A stretch of 33,927 nucleotides of DNA from Silicimonas sp. (GCA_022824315.1 JAJEAC010000159.1:1-33927), one strand, 5' to 3'. Numbered from the stretch's first letter, positions 1-8,462 are shown. Numbers and translations are program-made. Notes: generated by a model from the sequence alone, not told the origin.

Positions 1-483
1 GCCGGACTTGCCGGATGCCACGGGGGCATGTGTGACGCCTTCCGCGACAATGTTCTCTGGCAATTCATGACCGGGGCAAACTGGGTTGCGCATCCGGGCG
101 GCGACGGAGTTCGCTACCGCGTGAAGATCACGGAGCCCGAGCATGAACTGGTTTCCGGGCTTGATGATTTCGACGTCGAAAGCGAGCAGTATTACCTGCA
201 TGTCGACCCGGCGAATCATGTTCTGGCGACGAGCCGGTTTCCGACGGTCACGTGGTTTCACAGTCCAAACGGGGCGGTTGACATGCCCGTGGCCTGGATC
301 CGGCGCTGGGGGATGGGACGGGTCTACTACAATGCGCTCGGGCACAAGGCCGACGTGATTCGAAGTGGGCCCGCCCACGAAATGCTCAGGCGAGGGCTGC
401 TCTGGGCCGCACGCGGGCGCGAAGCCGCCATTGCCTCGGGCGAGAGCTACGATGCGTTTCTTTCTGAAGGACATCACTTTTGA
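1..483 (+). CDS. ThuA-like domain protein, C-terminal part (5' end outside window)
   Basis: The reading frame is open from base 1 and stops at 481-483, so the start lies to the left of the window. The visible 160 residues contain the pattern GLAGCHGGMCDAFRDN, followed by QFMTGANWVAHPGG and, near the end, a W-x-R-R-W-G-x-G-R-V-Y-Y-x-x-L-G-H stretch and RRGLLWAA. These are typical of the ThuA (trehalose utilisation / glutamine-amidotransferase-like fold) family. Many ThuA members act near sugar catabolism genes, but the reaction is not settled for most of them, so no substrate is assigned. The ATG at 28 lies inside the conserved glycine-rich segment and is therefore not the start. No partner gene is visible on the left; the next gene is an antitoxin unrelated to sugars. 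Confidence 0.82.
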   Translation, partial: AGLAGCHGGMCDAFRDNVLWQFMTGANWVAHPGGDGVRYRVKITEPEHELVSGLDDFDVESEQYYLHVDPANHVLATSRFPTVTWFHSPNGAVDMPVAWIRRWGMGRVYYNALGHKADVIRSGPAHEMLRRGLLWAARGREAAIASGESYDAFLSEGHHF

Positions 484-646
484 ACGGCCTCTCGTCGCGT
501 CGACCGGAGACGGCTTTCAGGGGAGGGCCACGGCGCAAATGCAGTTCGTCACGGAGGTGCGGAGGGGGAGGGAGAGCTCTTGACCAGAGAACAAACAAAG
601 ATCACATCCTGTGGCTTCAAAGGGGCCAAATTTGAGGAGCAATGCA

Positions 647-919
647 ATGCCCATCGCTGATCAAGTGGTCCGGGCAAGGGTTGATGCGGACGTCAAGGAG
701 CAGGCGACGGAGGTCCTTGATCAGTTGGGGATCACTATGTCAGGCGCCATTCGTATGCTCCTGTCCCAAGTTGTTGCAAACAAGGCCCTTCCGTTTGAAC
801 TCCGTATTCCTAATGCCGTTACGCAGGAGGCGATCGAGGCGTCCCGAGTGGGAGATGTGTCAAGCTTCGGGTCGGTGGATGATCTATTTTCCGGCCTGGA
901 GGAAGATGCCGAAGAGTAG
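647..919 (+). CDS. RelB/DinJ-family antitoxin, apparently orphan
   Basis: The product is a 90-residue protein beginning MPIADQVVRARVDADVKEQA and continuing with VLDQLGITMSGAIRMLLSQV. This is the ribbon-helix-helix DNA-binding core of RelB/DinJ antitoxins. The C-terminal half (RIPNAVTQEAIEAS and an acidic tail EDAEE) fits the toxin-wrapping segment. The ATG at 647 was chosen over the GTG at 611 because GAGGAG at 634-639 sits 7 bases before it. RelB/DinJ proteins normally neutralise a RelE/YafQ-type mRNA endonuclease encoded just downstream. No such toxin frame follows: the next recognisable gene starts at 1505. It may be a solitary antitoxin or the surviving half of a decayed pair. Confidence 0.8.
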   Translation: MPIADQVVRARVDADVKEQATEVLDQLGITMSGAIRMLLSQVVANKALPFELRIPNAVTQEAIEASRVGDVSSFGSVDDLFSGLEEDAEE

Positions 920-1504
920 CTGGGGTCGAGGCAACCTGACCAATTCCAATTTCGGTGCGCAGAGCCTAGCCTCGAAGGCACGGTTTCGCCCGGGTTGGCC
1001 TTGCCCGCAAGCAGGACGACGTCTCTTTCCCGCCATTTTCTATGTCAGGTGTTGGGTGCGATGTCCATTCTGTCGTTAGCAGTGTTCCACTTGGCGGCCT
1101 CCTACGCAGGCCAGCTTCGACCGAGTGGATTTGACTTGAGGGATTCGCGCCGCCGACAGCTTTGGACACTCGCATCCAAGGTTGTGGTTCGGTAGATCGA
1201 CCAGACGGTCAACAGCGGCCACGGACGTCGATTCATCGGCCAATATCTGAGCAAGGGTCAAGGGCGACTGGTTGGCGGCAATCAGGAGCGGCGGACCGAG
1301 GTATCGAGCCGAATCGAGTTCGAAGGGGACGCTGATTTTGGCCTGCCCCTCGCAGAAATGGCAAAGTCGTCGAAGGTGAAGAGGTGGAACCCGTCCCAGT
1401 GATTACGTTTGTCCCAGCGACTTTTCCTGCCGCATTCCCGGTAGTCGCTACTGCAGCGGCATATCGGCGAAGGCGCTATCATTGATTCCGATGGAGGAAC
1501 CGCC
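920..1504. other. 585-bp stretch without a recognisable gene
   Basis: No open frame here has a convincing start, ribosome-binding site and family pattern. A minus-strand frame over about 1100-1340 reads like protein (PFELDSARYLGPPLLIAAN followed by LAQILADESTSVAAVDRL) but has no clear start and matches nothing I know. It could be a decayed gene. A strong Shine-Dalgarno (GGAGG, about 1493-1498) at the right end belongs to the next gene. No RelE-type toxin was found for the antitoxin upstream. Confidence 0.5.
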
Positions 1505-2689
1505 ATGCACGAGAGATTGATTGCACTTGTTGCCATGTCCGTATTTGCGGGCACGACCCATGCCCAGGTTTCGCAAGGTCCGAAGAACGTGCCTGAATTC
1601 GAGCCGGCATTCGAAAACCAGACCCGCGCACCCGAAATCAGGACGTCGCAGCGCCTTGATGTCGAGGTCATCGCTGACGGGTTGGCGCATCCATGGGGAA
1701 TCGAGGTTCTTCCCGACGGTGCCTATCTTGTCACCGAACGCCCGGGAGGGATCAAGATCATCAGGAGAGGCAAGGGCGTGCAGTCCGTGGCTGGTGCGCC
1801 AGAAGTGCTGGCCAGCGGCCAGGGCGGGCTTCTTGACGTTGCGCTCGCAGAGGACTTCGAGACCTCTCGCCGAATCTACCTGACCTACGCGAAACCGCTC
1901 GGCAGAGGCAGGTCCGCCACGGCGGCTGCACGCGCCGTGCTGAACGAGAATCCTCCACGCCTGACCGATCTGGAGGATTTCTTCGTCCAGACGCCCCCGT
2001 CGAGGTCCTCCAAGCATTTTGGCTCGCGGATCGTTCCTCACGGCGGGCATGTCTTCATCACGACGGGCGAACGCTCCTCGCGCAGGGAGCGCGTTCTGGC
2101 CCAGGATTTGAAGGCGACCTATGGCAAGGTCGTGCGCGTCATGCCTGCCGGCGACATTCCCGGTGACAACCCGTTTCTTGGGCAGGGCGACGCACTCGGA
2201 GAGGTCTGGAGCTACGGGCACCGGAATCCGCAGGGGGCGGCCATCCATCCCCGGACGGGCGAACTCTGGACGCTTGAGCACGGACCGGCCGGCGGTGACG
2301 AACTGAACCTGGTCAAGCGCGGCGCAAATTACGGATGGCCTCTCGTGAGCTACGGGGAGAACTACATCGGCACGCCCGTCGGAACCGGCAAGCCGCGCGC
2401 GGAAGGGATCACGGAGCCACGCTACTACTGGGATCCGGTCATCGCGCCGGGTGGTTTCGCGTTCTACGAGGGCGACATGTTCGACTGGAACGGTGACATC
2501 GTGGCGGGCTCGCTCAATCCCGGCGGCATTGTTCGGCTGACGCTGCGGGGTGTGCGAGTTTCGGGCGAAGCCCGCTATCTCGAAGACCTCGGCCGCATAC
2601 GCGACGTCGAGGTGGATCGGGACGGCGCGATCCTGCTGCTTGTCGACGCCCGCGACGGCGCTCTCGTCCGGGTCACTCCCGCTTCATGA
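1505..2689 (+). CDS. PQQ-dependent sugar dehydrogenase, secreted (YliI/Asd-type)
   Basis: The 394-residue product starts with a signal peptide (MHERLIALVAMSVFAGTTHA, cleavage likely after AHA-like Ala-20), so it should act in the periplasm. It then shows the soluble aldose dehydrogenase/GDH-B beta-propeller pattern: GLAHPWGIEVLPDGAYLVTE, GGLLDVAL, YGHRNPQG, LEHGPAGGDELN, GANYGWP and PVIAPGGFAFYEG. In characterised relatives these segments bind PQQ and calcium, and the enzyme oxidises aldose sugars, passing electrons to the respiratory chain. The length is normal for the family. GGAGG lies 6-7 bases before the ATG. The gene stands alone and converges on the flavoenzyme gene downstream. PQQ synthesis genes are not in the window, so cofactor supply cannot be judged here. 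The substrate is not predictable from sequence. Confidence 0.88.
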   Translation: MHERLIALVAMSVFAGTTHAQVSQGPKNVPEFEPAFENQTRAPEIRTSQRLDVEVIADGLAHPWGIEVLPDGAYLVTERPGGIKIIRRGKGVQSVAGAPEVLASGQGGLLDVALAEDFETSRRIYLTYAKPLGRGRSATAAARAVLNENPPRLTDLEDFFVQTPPSRSSKHFGSRIVPHGGHVFITTGERSSRRERVLAQDLKATYGKVVRVMPAGDIPGDNPFLGQGDALGEVWSYGHRNPQGAAIHPRTGELWTLEHGPAGGDELNLVKRGANYGWPLVSYGENYIGTPVGTGKPRAEGITEPRYYWDPVIAPGGFAFYEGDMFDWNGDIVAGSLNPGGIVRLTLRGVRVSGEARYLEDLGRIRDVEVDRDGAILLLVDARDGALVRVTPAS

Positions 2690-2767
2690 CGCTGGTCTGC
2701 GGGGACATGGGTGCCGTGTCGTGAACGCGTCCGGCGAAGGCCTGCGGAACCCGGATGTCGACGTCGG

Positions 2768-4072
2768 TCATCCGAGAACGGAGAAGCTTGATTCCTTGTT
2801 GATCTCGCGCTTTCGGGAATAGAATCCGACGTCGATGTCACGTTCGATGTAGGGGAGCCCGAACGTGAGCGGATTGCTGTCGTGGTCGTTTCCCGCCTCG
2901 CAGTAGTCGACGAGGGCCGCCATCAACTTGCCCGCGATCGGTGCGTTCTTGTACTGGTTGCCGCTGGAGCCGCAAGCCATGTAGTAGCCGCCGAGGCTGG
3001 TGGAGTCGTAGATCGGTATCCAGTCGGTCGAGGCGTCGTAGAGATCCACCACTCCCTTCGCCGCCGATGGAATGCCCAAGGCCGGCACGCGCTGGGCGTA
3101 GCGCATGGCCTGCGTCGTCCATTGATCGGTGAAGTTGCGGTCATATTCCGTGTCCGAGTCCACCCATACGTGGGGGTCGCATTCCGGATCCTCGCTGCCC
3201 ACGAGTATGTGGTTGCCACTTTCGGGCCTGCAGTAGCACGCGATGTCGCTGTCGGAGACGATGGTGCCGTTGCTTTCGAAATCAAAGCCGGGCGGCGCGG
3301 GAACATGCACGACCTCCTGCTTGAGCGGTCGGGTCGCGATGGTCATTTCGTCCGTGACGCCCGCCATTGCGTTCACTGCGGCAGAGCCCGGGCCGGCGAC
3401 ATTGATGACTACGGGAGCGTGGATTTCCTCGCCGTCCTCCAGCTTGACGCCCTTGACCCGGCCACCTTCCCTCAGGATGCCGGTGACCTCCACGCCAAGA
3501 CGCGTCCCCGCTCCGTGCTGAGCGGCAGCCGCAGCGAGGTTCTGGGCAGACAGTGCCGGATCGGTCACGTATCCGGCGTGCGGCCAGAACACGCCTCCGG
3601 CGAGCCTGTCCCCGTTTGTCACGCCGAAGCCGTCCTGGTCGCTGCGTTTCGGAGGCGCGAAGCAGTCGAGCGAATAGATCGGCAGGCGTTTCTCGATCTC
3701 GCCCGGGCTCCATTCCTCGAACGGACAATCGAGCAAGGAACTGAACTCCTTGTGCCGTTCCAGGAATCCGTTTGCCTCCGTTTTCATCACCAGGCAGCCG
3801 CACTCCACGAATCTTGCCAGATCCTCGGACGCGGGCAGGCCTAGGTGCTCCGCCCAGTCGCGCCAGTAGTGGTAGCCTTCCCAGGCAAAGGCCGTGCCGT
3901 CATAGGTCGAATAGTGCATTCGGATGATGGCGCAGGATCCGGCGGTCGAACCGTGACCGATCCTGCGGTTGCGGTCGAGCGACAGGACCGACTTTCCCGT
4001 CTTGGCAATCTCGAATGCCGTGGCGGCGCCTATCACTCCGGTGCCGATCACGATGACGTCTGGCTGGCACAT
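2768..4072 (-). CDS. FAD-dependent oxidoreductase (D-amino-acid oxidase / sarcosine oxidase superfamily)
   Basis: The N-terminus carries a Rossmann FAD motif VIVIGTGVIGAATAFEIAKT (residues about 6-25) followed by the acidic end of strand 2 (LDRNRR). The GHGSTAGSCAIIRM segment is the flavin-contacting loop of DAO-superfamily enzymes. The C-terminus has a second dinucleotide-associated stretch GGYYMACGSSGNQYKNAP. The length of 434 residues is usual for single-subunit DAO-type enzymes. The start was set at 4072 because GGGAGG lies 7 bases before it; the in-frame ATG at 4117 has no such site. Family members oxidise amino acids or N-alkyl amino acids to imines. The substrate here is unknown. It lies 127 bp downstream of the P1-type peptidase gene on the same strand, which may supply an amino-acid-like substrate. 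It lacks the palindrome seen in the right-hand regulon, so it is probably regulated separately. Confidence 0.85.
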   Translation of the reverse strand: MCQPDVIVIGTGVIGAATAFEIAKTGKSVLSLDRNRRIGHGSTAGSCAIIRMHYSTYDGTAFAWEGYHYWRDWAEHLGLPASEDLARFVECGCLVMKTEANGFLERHKEFSSLLDCPFEEWSPGEIEKRLPIYSLDCFAPPKRSDQDGFGVTNGDRLAGGVFWPHAGYVTDPALSAQNLAAAAAQHGAGTRLGVEVTGILREGGRVKGVKLEDGEEIHAPVVINVAGPGSAAVNAMAGVTDEMTIATRPLKQEVVHVPAPPGFDFESNGTIVSDSDIACYCRPESGNHILVGSEDPECDPHVWVDSDTEYDRNFTDQWTTQAMRYAQRVPALGIPSAAKGVVDLYDASTDWIPIYDSTSLGGYYMACGSSGNQYKNAPIAGKLMAALVDYCEAGNDHDSNPLTFGLPYIERDIDVGFYSRKREINKESSFSVLG

Positions 4073-4199
4073 GCAAAAGTCCTCCCGCTCGATTGATGCC
4101 TTGGCACTCCACGCCACGCGCTGTCAAGACAATGGCGAGTGCCGACAATGGAAAGACCGCACGCGAGGCTGGCAGTGCCAGCAGTCCGGCGACATGCAC

Positions 4200-5177
4200 T
4201 CAGCCGAACCTGTCCTGCCACGTCGGGAGGATGTCTCCGCCTGCAGGTCGCGCGTGAAAGACCGCGCGCGCGATCGCCCGGGCAAGGCATGTTGCGGCCG
4301 CATGCCCGAGATGAAGCCGGTCCTGCTCAGCCGCTTCCCGGAGGCCCGTCGCCGCACCGAAGACGAGGTCTCCATCCAAGGGCGTGTGCGCTGGAACGAT
4401 TGCGCGTGCAATGCCGTCATGCGCGGCAGTCGCCATGCGCTGAACATCGGCCTTGGCAAGTGCAAGATCCGTCGCGACCACGGCAATCGTTGTGTTCGCG
4501 GGGCTGTCGAGCTTGGTCCTCGGTGTCGAAGCGGGGTCGGGTGCGGGGCCGCGGCCGCCAAACTCGTCGTCCTGCTCGAATGGCGCTGCCCAGAAGTGCG
4601 GTCCGTCGCCCACAGTTGTCTGACCGAGCGCGTTGACGGCCACCAAGGCACCGACGGTCGCACCGGAAGGCAGAACGGCTGATGCAGAACCCAGGCCTCC
4701 TTTCATGCCTGCCGTGGTCGCGCCGGTGCCAGCTCCGACACTGCCAAGCTCCATGCTCGAGCCGCGTGCGGAGTAGGCGGCGCGCCCAAGGGACGGATAG
4801 GGATTCTCGTCCCACCCCTTTGCACCGCCGTTGGCAAGGTCGAAAATGATGGCGGCCGGCACGATCGGCACCCTGTGGCCCGCAGCCTCGAATCCCCGCC
4901 CGTCCGCGCGGAGGCCTGCCGCGACGCCGTCGGCGGCGGCAAGACCGAACGCCGAGCCGCCCGCGAGAGTCAGCGCGTCCACAGCCTGGACGGTCTTGTC
5001 GGGCGCGAGGAGGTCGGTCTCTCGGGTGCCGGGCGCGCCACCCATGACGTGAACGCCTGCGACCATCGGGGCATCGCCGACGACGACCGTCACTCCGGTC
5101 TTAATGACGTCGTCCTCTGCCTGGCCCACGGCGAGGCCGGCAACGTCGGTGAGCAGGTTCCGTGGTCCGGGCCGCAT
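4200..5177 (-). CDS. P1 (S58/DmpA/NylC) family self-cleaving aminopeptidase/amidase
   Basis: The product is 325 residues. The N-terminal part shows NLLTDVAGLAVGQAEDD, the family opening, then DALTLAGGSAFGLAAADGV and GSVGAGTGATTAGMKGGLGS. The later segment SPANTTIAVVATD (about 225-237) matches the autocleavage site of this Ntn-hydrolase-like family. Cleavage between Asn-228 and Thr-229 would free Thr-229 as nucleophile, as in NylC, whereas DmpA uses Gly-Ser. Known members cleave N-terminal D- or L-amino acids, beta-peptides, small amides or nylon oligomers, so the substrate is open. GGAAG precedes the ATG by about 6 bases. It may be co-transcribed with the DAO-type oxidase gene that follows, a pairing consistent with breakdown of a small amide to an amine or amino acid and then oxidation. 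It is divergent from the DUF1523 gene. Confidence 0.85.
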   Translation of the reverse strand: MRPGPRNLLTDVAGLAVGQAEDDVIKTGVTVVVGDAPMVAGVHVMGGAPGTRETDLLAPDKTVQAVDALTLAGGSAFGLAAADGVAAGLRADGRGFEAAGHRVPIVPAAIIFDLANGGAKGWDENPYPSLGRAAYSARGSSMELGSVGAGTGATTAGMKGGLGSASAVLPSGATVGALVAVNALGQTTVGDGPHFWAAPFEQDDEFGGRGPAPDPASTPRTKLDSPANTTIAVVATDLALAKADVQRMATAAHDGIARAIVPAHTPLDGDLVFGAATGLREAAEQDRLHLGHAAATCLARAIARAVFHARPAGGDILPTWQDRFG

Positions 5178-5297
5178 CGTCCACTTCCGTATCGCTTGTT
5201 CCGTCTGCTCCGTCAGGCTGGCATGGACCGCAGGCGCTGTGAAGCCCTTGCGTCCACCGGGCGCACCGCCTTATCTCGGGGCGGGAAGGGAAACGCC

Positions 5298-5909
5298 ATG
5301 GTCTATGTAAGCTGGACTTTCCGCATTCTTGTCGCGCTCGCGGTGGTCGGGGTCCTTCACTACAACCTGCCGCAGCGCGACATCGTGCGGATCGTGAACA
5401 CGTATGAGGAGCGTCGGGACTTCAATGACTGGACGTCGGTGTTCTGGAGCGGCCAGGCCACGACGAGCACGACCAATCCCACCAAGGATGTCCTGTTCAT
5501 CCAGACGGTCAAGACCAACGGCAAGGCCATGGTGTACCGCAACCAGGACACGGGGTTCTGGCCACCCTACTTCAAGTTCGACACTGCGGATCTGCAGACC
5601 GAGGCGGCAGATGCCGTTTCGACCAAGGACGATCCAGAGTGGTATGTGCTTCGGCACTATGGCTGGCGAAACGTCTGGCTCTCGATTTTTCCGAATGCGC
5701 TTCGCCTGACACCGGCCGAAGGCCCAGACATGCAGTTGATCCCATGGTTCAACATCGTGTTCCTGACGCTCCTGGCGATATTGCTGATCACCATCTGGAG
5801 GCTTTGGCGGAATTTCCGCAGACGCCGCATCGCCCCGCTGCTTCGCGACATTGGCGAAGCCACGAATTCGGTGCGTGGCCGACTTGGAAAGCTGTTCGGA
5901 CGAGGCTGA
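5298..5909 (+). CDS. DUF1523 family membrane protein
   Basis: The 203-residue protein has an N-terminal membrane helix (VSWTFRILVALAVVGVLHY), then HYNLPQRDIVRIVNTYEERR. The soluble middle contains VKTNGKAMVYRNQDTGFWPP and HYGWRNVWLSIFPNALRL, and a second helix near the C-terminus (WFNIVFLTLLAILLITIWRL) is followed by a basic tail. These are the hallmarks of DUF1523, a family I know mainly from Rhodobacterales and with no assigned function. The topology suggests an inner-membrane protein with about 130 residues in the periplasm. The ATG at 5298 has GGAAGGG just upstream and coincides with the first family residues; an open frame running further upstream is antisense to the peptidase gene and is ignored. 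This gene supports the taxonomic guess. Confidence 0.85.
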   Translation: MVYVSWTFRILVALAVVGVLHYNLPQRDIVRIVNTYEERRDFNDWTSVFWSGQATTSTTNPTKDVLFIQTVKTNGKAMVYRNQDTGFWPPYFKFDTADLQTEAADAVSTKDDPEWYVLRHYGWRNVWLSIFPNALRLTPAEGPDMQLIPWFNIVFLTLLAILLITIWRLWRNFRRRRIAPLLRDIGEATNSVRGRLGKLFGRG

Positions 5910-6167
5910 CAGTTTCGGATTCTTGCAGGATCTGGAAACGCTGCACCGGCATAGACGGACCTCATCGTTCGGAAGGACTGGCAAGGTCGGCAATAGGCAC
6001 TGGATGGACCTTGACCACATTGACAAAATCAGGAATTTTCGCGGAATGGTGAATTCTCGCGAAACTGGAAAGCGAGTGGACAGAATTGCGGCGGATGCGA
6101 TCCCGCGAAAGCCATCATGATTGAAGCGGGATCTGGTCGCCTCGAGAAAGAATGCCGGGAGGACAAC

Positions 6168-7055
6168 ATGGGAAAGTTCGTGATCGCGCCACACATGCGT
6201 CTGCACGAGTGGATTGCGGTTGAAAAGGGGTACTTTGACGAAGTCGGATTGGACTACACGCTGGAAGATCAGCTGCTGTCTGCGGCCGGTGAACGTCATG
6301 ACCTTGGCGACCGGGTCGGGGCGTATCAGACCTTTGAGAAAGGGCGGACCTGTGACGTGAGCTCGGCCTGCCACTGGACCGTGAACGTGGCGGCCGCGTC
6401 CGGGCACGGGAAGCTCTATGCGCAGGCCTATTCCGTTTCCCCGTGCGGGATATTTGTTTCTGCGGAATCTTCGGTCAAGCGGCCAGAAGATCTGGCGAAT
6501 GTCCCTATTTCGGTGGGCTACCAGTCCGGCAGCCACTACTCGTCGATCCAGGCCTTGGAGCCCTTCCTCTCCCAAGATGAAATCAACCTGTCCTTTGCTG
6601 ACGGTCTTCTGTTCAAGCGGATGGAGCACATGATCGACGGCAACATTCCTGCCGTCAGCCTGTTCAGCGGTCCGTACTACTTCATGGAGCAACTGGGGTT
6701 CCGCAAGGTTTTGGACACGTCGTTCATGATGGCCGCGATGGTTGCCGAGGACGCTGATCTGGAAGACGTCGAGAGATATTTCAACGCCTTGCGCATGGCG
6801 CAGAAGGACATTGATCTCAGGCAGGAACTCTACACCCACTACTACAGGAACGAGTTCCCTGAGCGTTTTCGCGACCAGATGGACACGCGGCTGTTCGGAC
6901 CTGGAGAGCGGATCGTGTTCGAGCCGTATTCGCGTCAGATTTTTGACGCGTCACGCGAGTGGATCGCCGAGCGCGACATCTTCGAGGATGGATTGGGTGA
7001 CCTGCCCTACGAACAGGCCGTAGTCGCTCCTGTGGTTGCCGAACCAGCCGAGTGA
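6168..7055 (+). CDS. NMT1/NitT-TauT substrate-binding-like protein without signal peptide
   Basis: The 295-residue product begins MGKFVIAPHMRLHEWIAVEK followed by GYFDEVGLDYTLEDQL. This is the periplasmic-binding-protein-2 opening seen in NMT1/THI5 and nitrate/taurine-type ABC binding proteins (a short strand, then a helix ending in KGYF). A middle segment EDLANVPISVGYQSGSHYSS fits the ligand-binding hinge. There is no signal peptide or lipobox, so it probably stays in the cytoplasm, as in THI5-like enzymes and sensor-type binding proteins. GGAGGA at 6158-6163 fixes the start. No permease or ATPase gene of this type is nearby. It could be a small-molecule sensor or an enzyme rather than a transport component. 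It ends directly at a decayed transposase, so neighbouring genes may have been lost. Confidence 0.68.
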   Translation: MGKFVIAPHMRLHEWIAVEKGYFDEVGLDYTLEDQLLSAAGERHDLGDRVGAYQTFEKGRTCDVSSACHWTVNVAAASGHGKLYAQAYSVSPCGIFVSAESSVKRPEDLANVPISVGYQSGSHYSSIQALEPFLSQDEINLSFADGLLFKRMEHMIDGNIPAVSLFSGPYYFMEQLGFRKVLDTSFMMAAMVAEDADLEDVERYFNALRMAQKDIDLRQELYTHYYRNEFPERFRDQMDTRLFGPGERIVFEPYSRQIFDASREWIAERDIFEDGLGDLPYEQAVVAPVVAEPAE

Positions 7056-7103
7056 GTGACGTACAAATCGTCGAGGCCGCGCAGTCAGGCTTCCCCGGCC
7101 TCC

Positions 7104-7420
7104 GCGGTGAGCTTCAACCGCGGCTTCCACGGCCCCGCGAACCGGGTGTGCCTTGACGAGCTGCTCGACTGCAACGCGCTGCCGAAGCAGGGCTACCTCA
7201 ACAAGGCCGAACGGGCGCGCGAGAGACGAGGAGTTCGTCGGGATGCGCCGACAGCATCCTGCGGTGGAGTCGGCGATCAACAACTTCGGGCGCCGTGACC
7301 TCGACCGGGTTCTGGCACAGGGTGCCGAGGGCTTCGCCCGTGCCGTCGCCCTCTCCGGGGTCGCGGCACCGAAGCCGACAGCGGATACGCAGGCGCGGCG
7401 GAAGGCGAAGCCGGGAATCG
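7104..7420 (+). pseudogene. Decayed ISNCY-like transposase, C-terminal remnant
   Basis: Two frames joined by a one-base loss near 7222 read through a transposase tail. The first frame gives SFNRGFHGPANRVCLDELLD and ALPKQGYLNKAERARE. The second gives DEEFVGMRRQHPAVESAINN followed by GLDR-like and GAEGFARAVALSGVAA segments. The HPAVESAIN(N) block and the following leucine-rich segment are characteristic of the C-terminal part of ISNCY-type DDE transposases, which are several times longer. The catalytic part is absent, so this is a relic. It directly abuts the preceding gene. No terminal inverted repeat was recognised. Confidence 0.65.
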
Positions 7421-7538
7421 CGGAATGGAGGAGGTGTTCGGGCGGACACTGCCTATGTTGTGCAAGAGCCGACTGTGCCCGGAGATTTCGGGATCAGGTT
7501 GCTGGGCGCCTGCGACGCCTGGCACGCGCTTCGCAAAA

Positions 7539-8011
7539 TCAATGTTCCGGCTGGCCTGACGCTGGGCGCCCCCGCCGGGAGCTCGGCACGCGCCTGTCTG
7601 CCCACGGGTCAATGACCGCAACACCGGCGTCCTGAAACGGACCGGTGTCCCGCGTGGCAATTGCGAGTCCTCTGGTTATTGCAATCGCTGCGATCTGGCC
7701 GTCCGCCACGCCTGTCTTCCGTCCCGCCGCCTCGGTGAGCGCCGCGATTCGGGCTGCTTCGTCCGCTGCCGCCAAGTCGAACGGAAGGATCCGGGAACCG
7801 ACCAGTCGTGACTAGGGAAGTCCAGCGCTGTCCGAAGGTTCGTCTTTCGCTGTCCATCCGGCAGGCGTTCAAGGCCGAAACGCAGTTCCATGACGTTTAC
7901 GGTCGTTGTGCAAAGAGCCCCGTCGTGTTGCCCGTTCAGCCAGTTGGCGACTTGGGCATCCGGTTCAGGCTGGATTGGCTCCGAGATCACGTTCGTGCCG
8001 AGAATGATCAC
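7539..8011 (-). pseudogene. VapC-like PIN-domain toxin, frameshifted and with active-site Asp replaced
   Basis: The frame starting with GTG at 8011 reads MIILGTNVISEPIQPEPDAQ and then VNVMELRFGLERLPDGQRK, a VapC/FitB-type PIN domain. Near 7815-7825 the reading frame must change: the family pattern resumes in another frame as SRILPFDLAAADEAARIAAL, AGRKTGVADGQIAAIA and LAIATRDTGPFQDAGVAVID. One base appears to be missing. In addition, the usual ILDTNV opening has Gly in place of the first metal-binding Asp (GGC instead of GAC). Intact relatives are magnesium-dependent RNases. Two independent lesions make an active toxin unlikely. The GTG overlaps the antitoxin stop in a GTGA. Confidence 0.8.
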
Positions 8012-8241
8012 GAAAAGTCTGCTGCCTTGATCGACTCCCGACGACGGCCGGATTCGGGAAACGCGACATTCAGGTCGCGCGCGAACGCAACCACGACATC
8101 GCTCAGCATCTCGACAGGGCGGGTGGCTTCGTCCAGCAGTTCACGGGTCGCGGCTTCGGTGCTGATGCCGCGCTGAGCGGCGATGAACCTGACACGGCGA
8201 TGCACGTCATCAGGCAGGTTTCTGACGGTCATTGTTGCCAT
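8008..8241 (-). CDS. VapB/FitA-like antitoxin
   Basis: The 77-residue protein opens with MATMTVRNLPDDVHRRVRFI, the ribbon-helix-helix DNA-binding motif of FitA/VapB-type antitoxins, followed by GISTEAATRELLDEATRP. GGAGGA lies 6 bases before the ATG, so the start is secure. The stop overlaps the toxin's GTG start by four bases, the standard antitoxin-toxin layout. The antitoxin frame is intact although the toxin is broken, so it may persist as a repressor or simply be decaying more slowly. A/T-rich DNA at 8270-8330 just upstream is a likely promoter/operator zone, but I could not define an operator. Confidence 0.82.
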   Translation of the reverse strand: MATMTVRNLPDDVHRRVRFIAAQRGISTEAATRELLDEATRPVEMLSDVVVAFARDLNVAFPESGRRRESIKAADFS

Positions 8242-8462
8242 GTTGTCCTCCGATCACATGCGGAATGCGCAACGCTATCATAATTGTTACATGACATCAT
8301 TGCGATCAAATCATGATGATGAATGCAAGAGCGCAACCCTGAACGACCTTCACAGGGCCTATCCCGAGAATGGGAAGTCACCCACCTCATGGATTTGAAC
8401 GTTCACCCGTCTTGCAAGGGCTCAATCACACTTTCAGACTCGAATTGAGCATTGTCTCATGT

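Noticed and set aside
2882..3844. 320-codon plus-strand frame opposite the DAO-type gene
   Set aside because: It is antisense to a convincing FAD enzyme and has a low-information Arg/Val/His composition.
4875..5297. Upstream extension of the DUF1523 gene in the same frame
   Set aside because: The extension is antisense to the P1-type peptidase; the ATG at 5298 has a ribosome-binding site and marks the family's usual N-terminus.
5271..6839. 522-codon open frame on the minus strand across the DUF1523 and binding-protein genes
   Set aside because: It runs antisense to two recognisable genes and has no ribosome-binding site or family motif.
8378..8445. tRNA-like T-loop string (minus strand, GTTCAAATCC) near the Tn3 relic
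   Set aside because: No acceptor stem, D-arm or anticodon arm can be paired around it, so it is not a tRNA gene; an att-site remnant cannot be shown.
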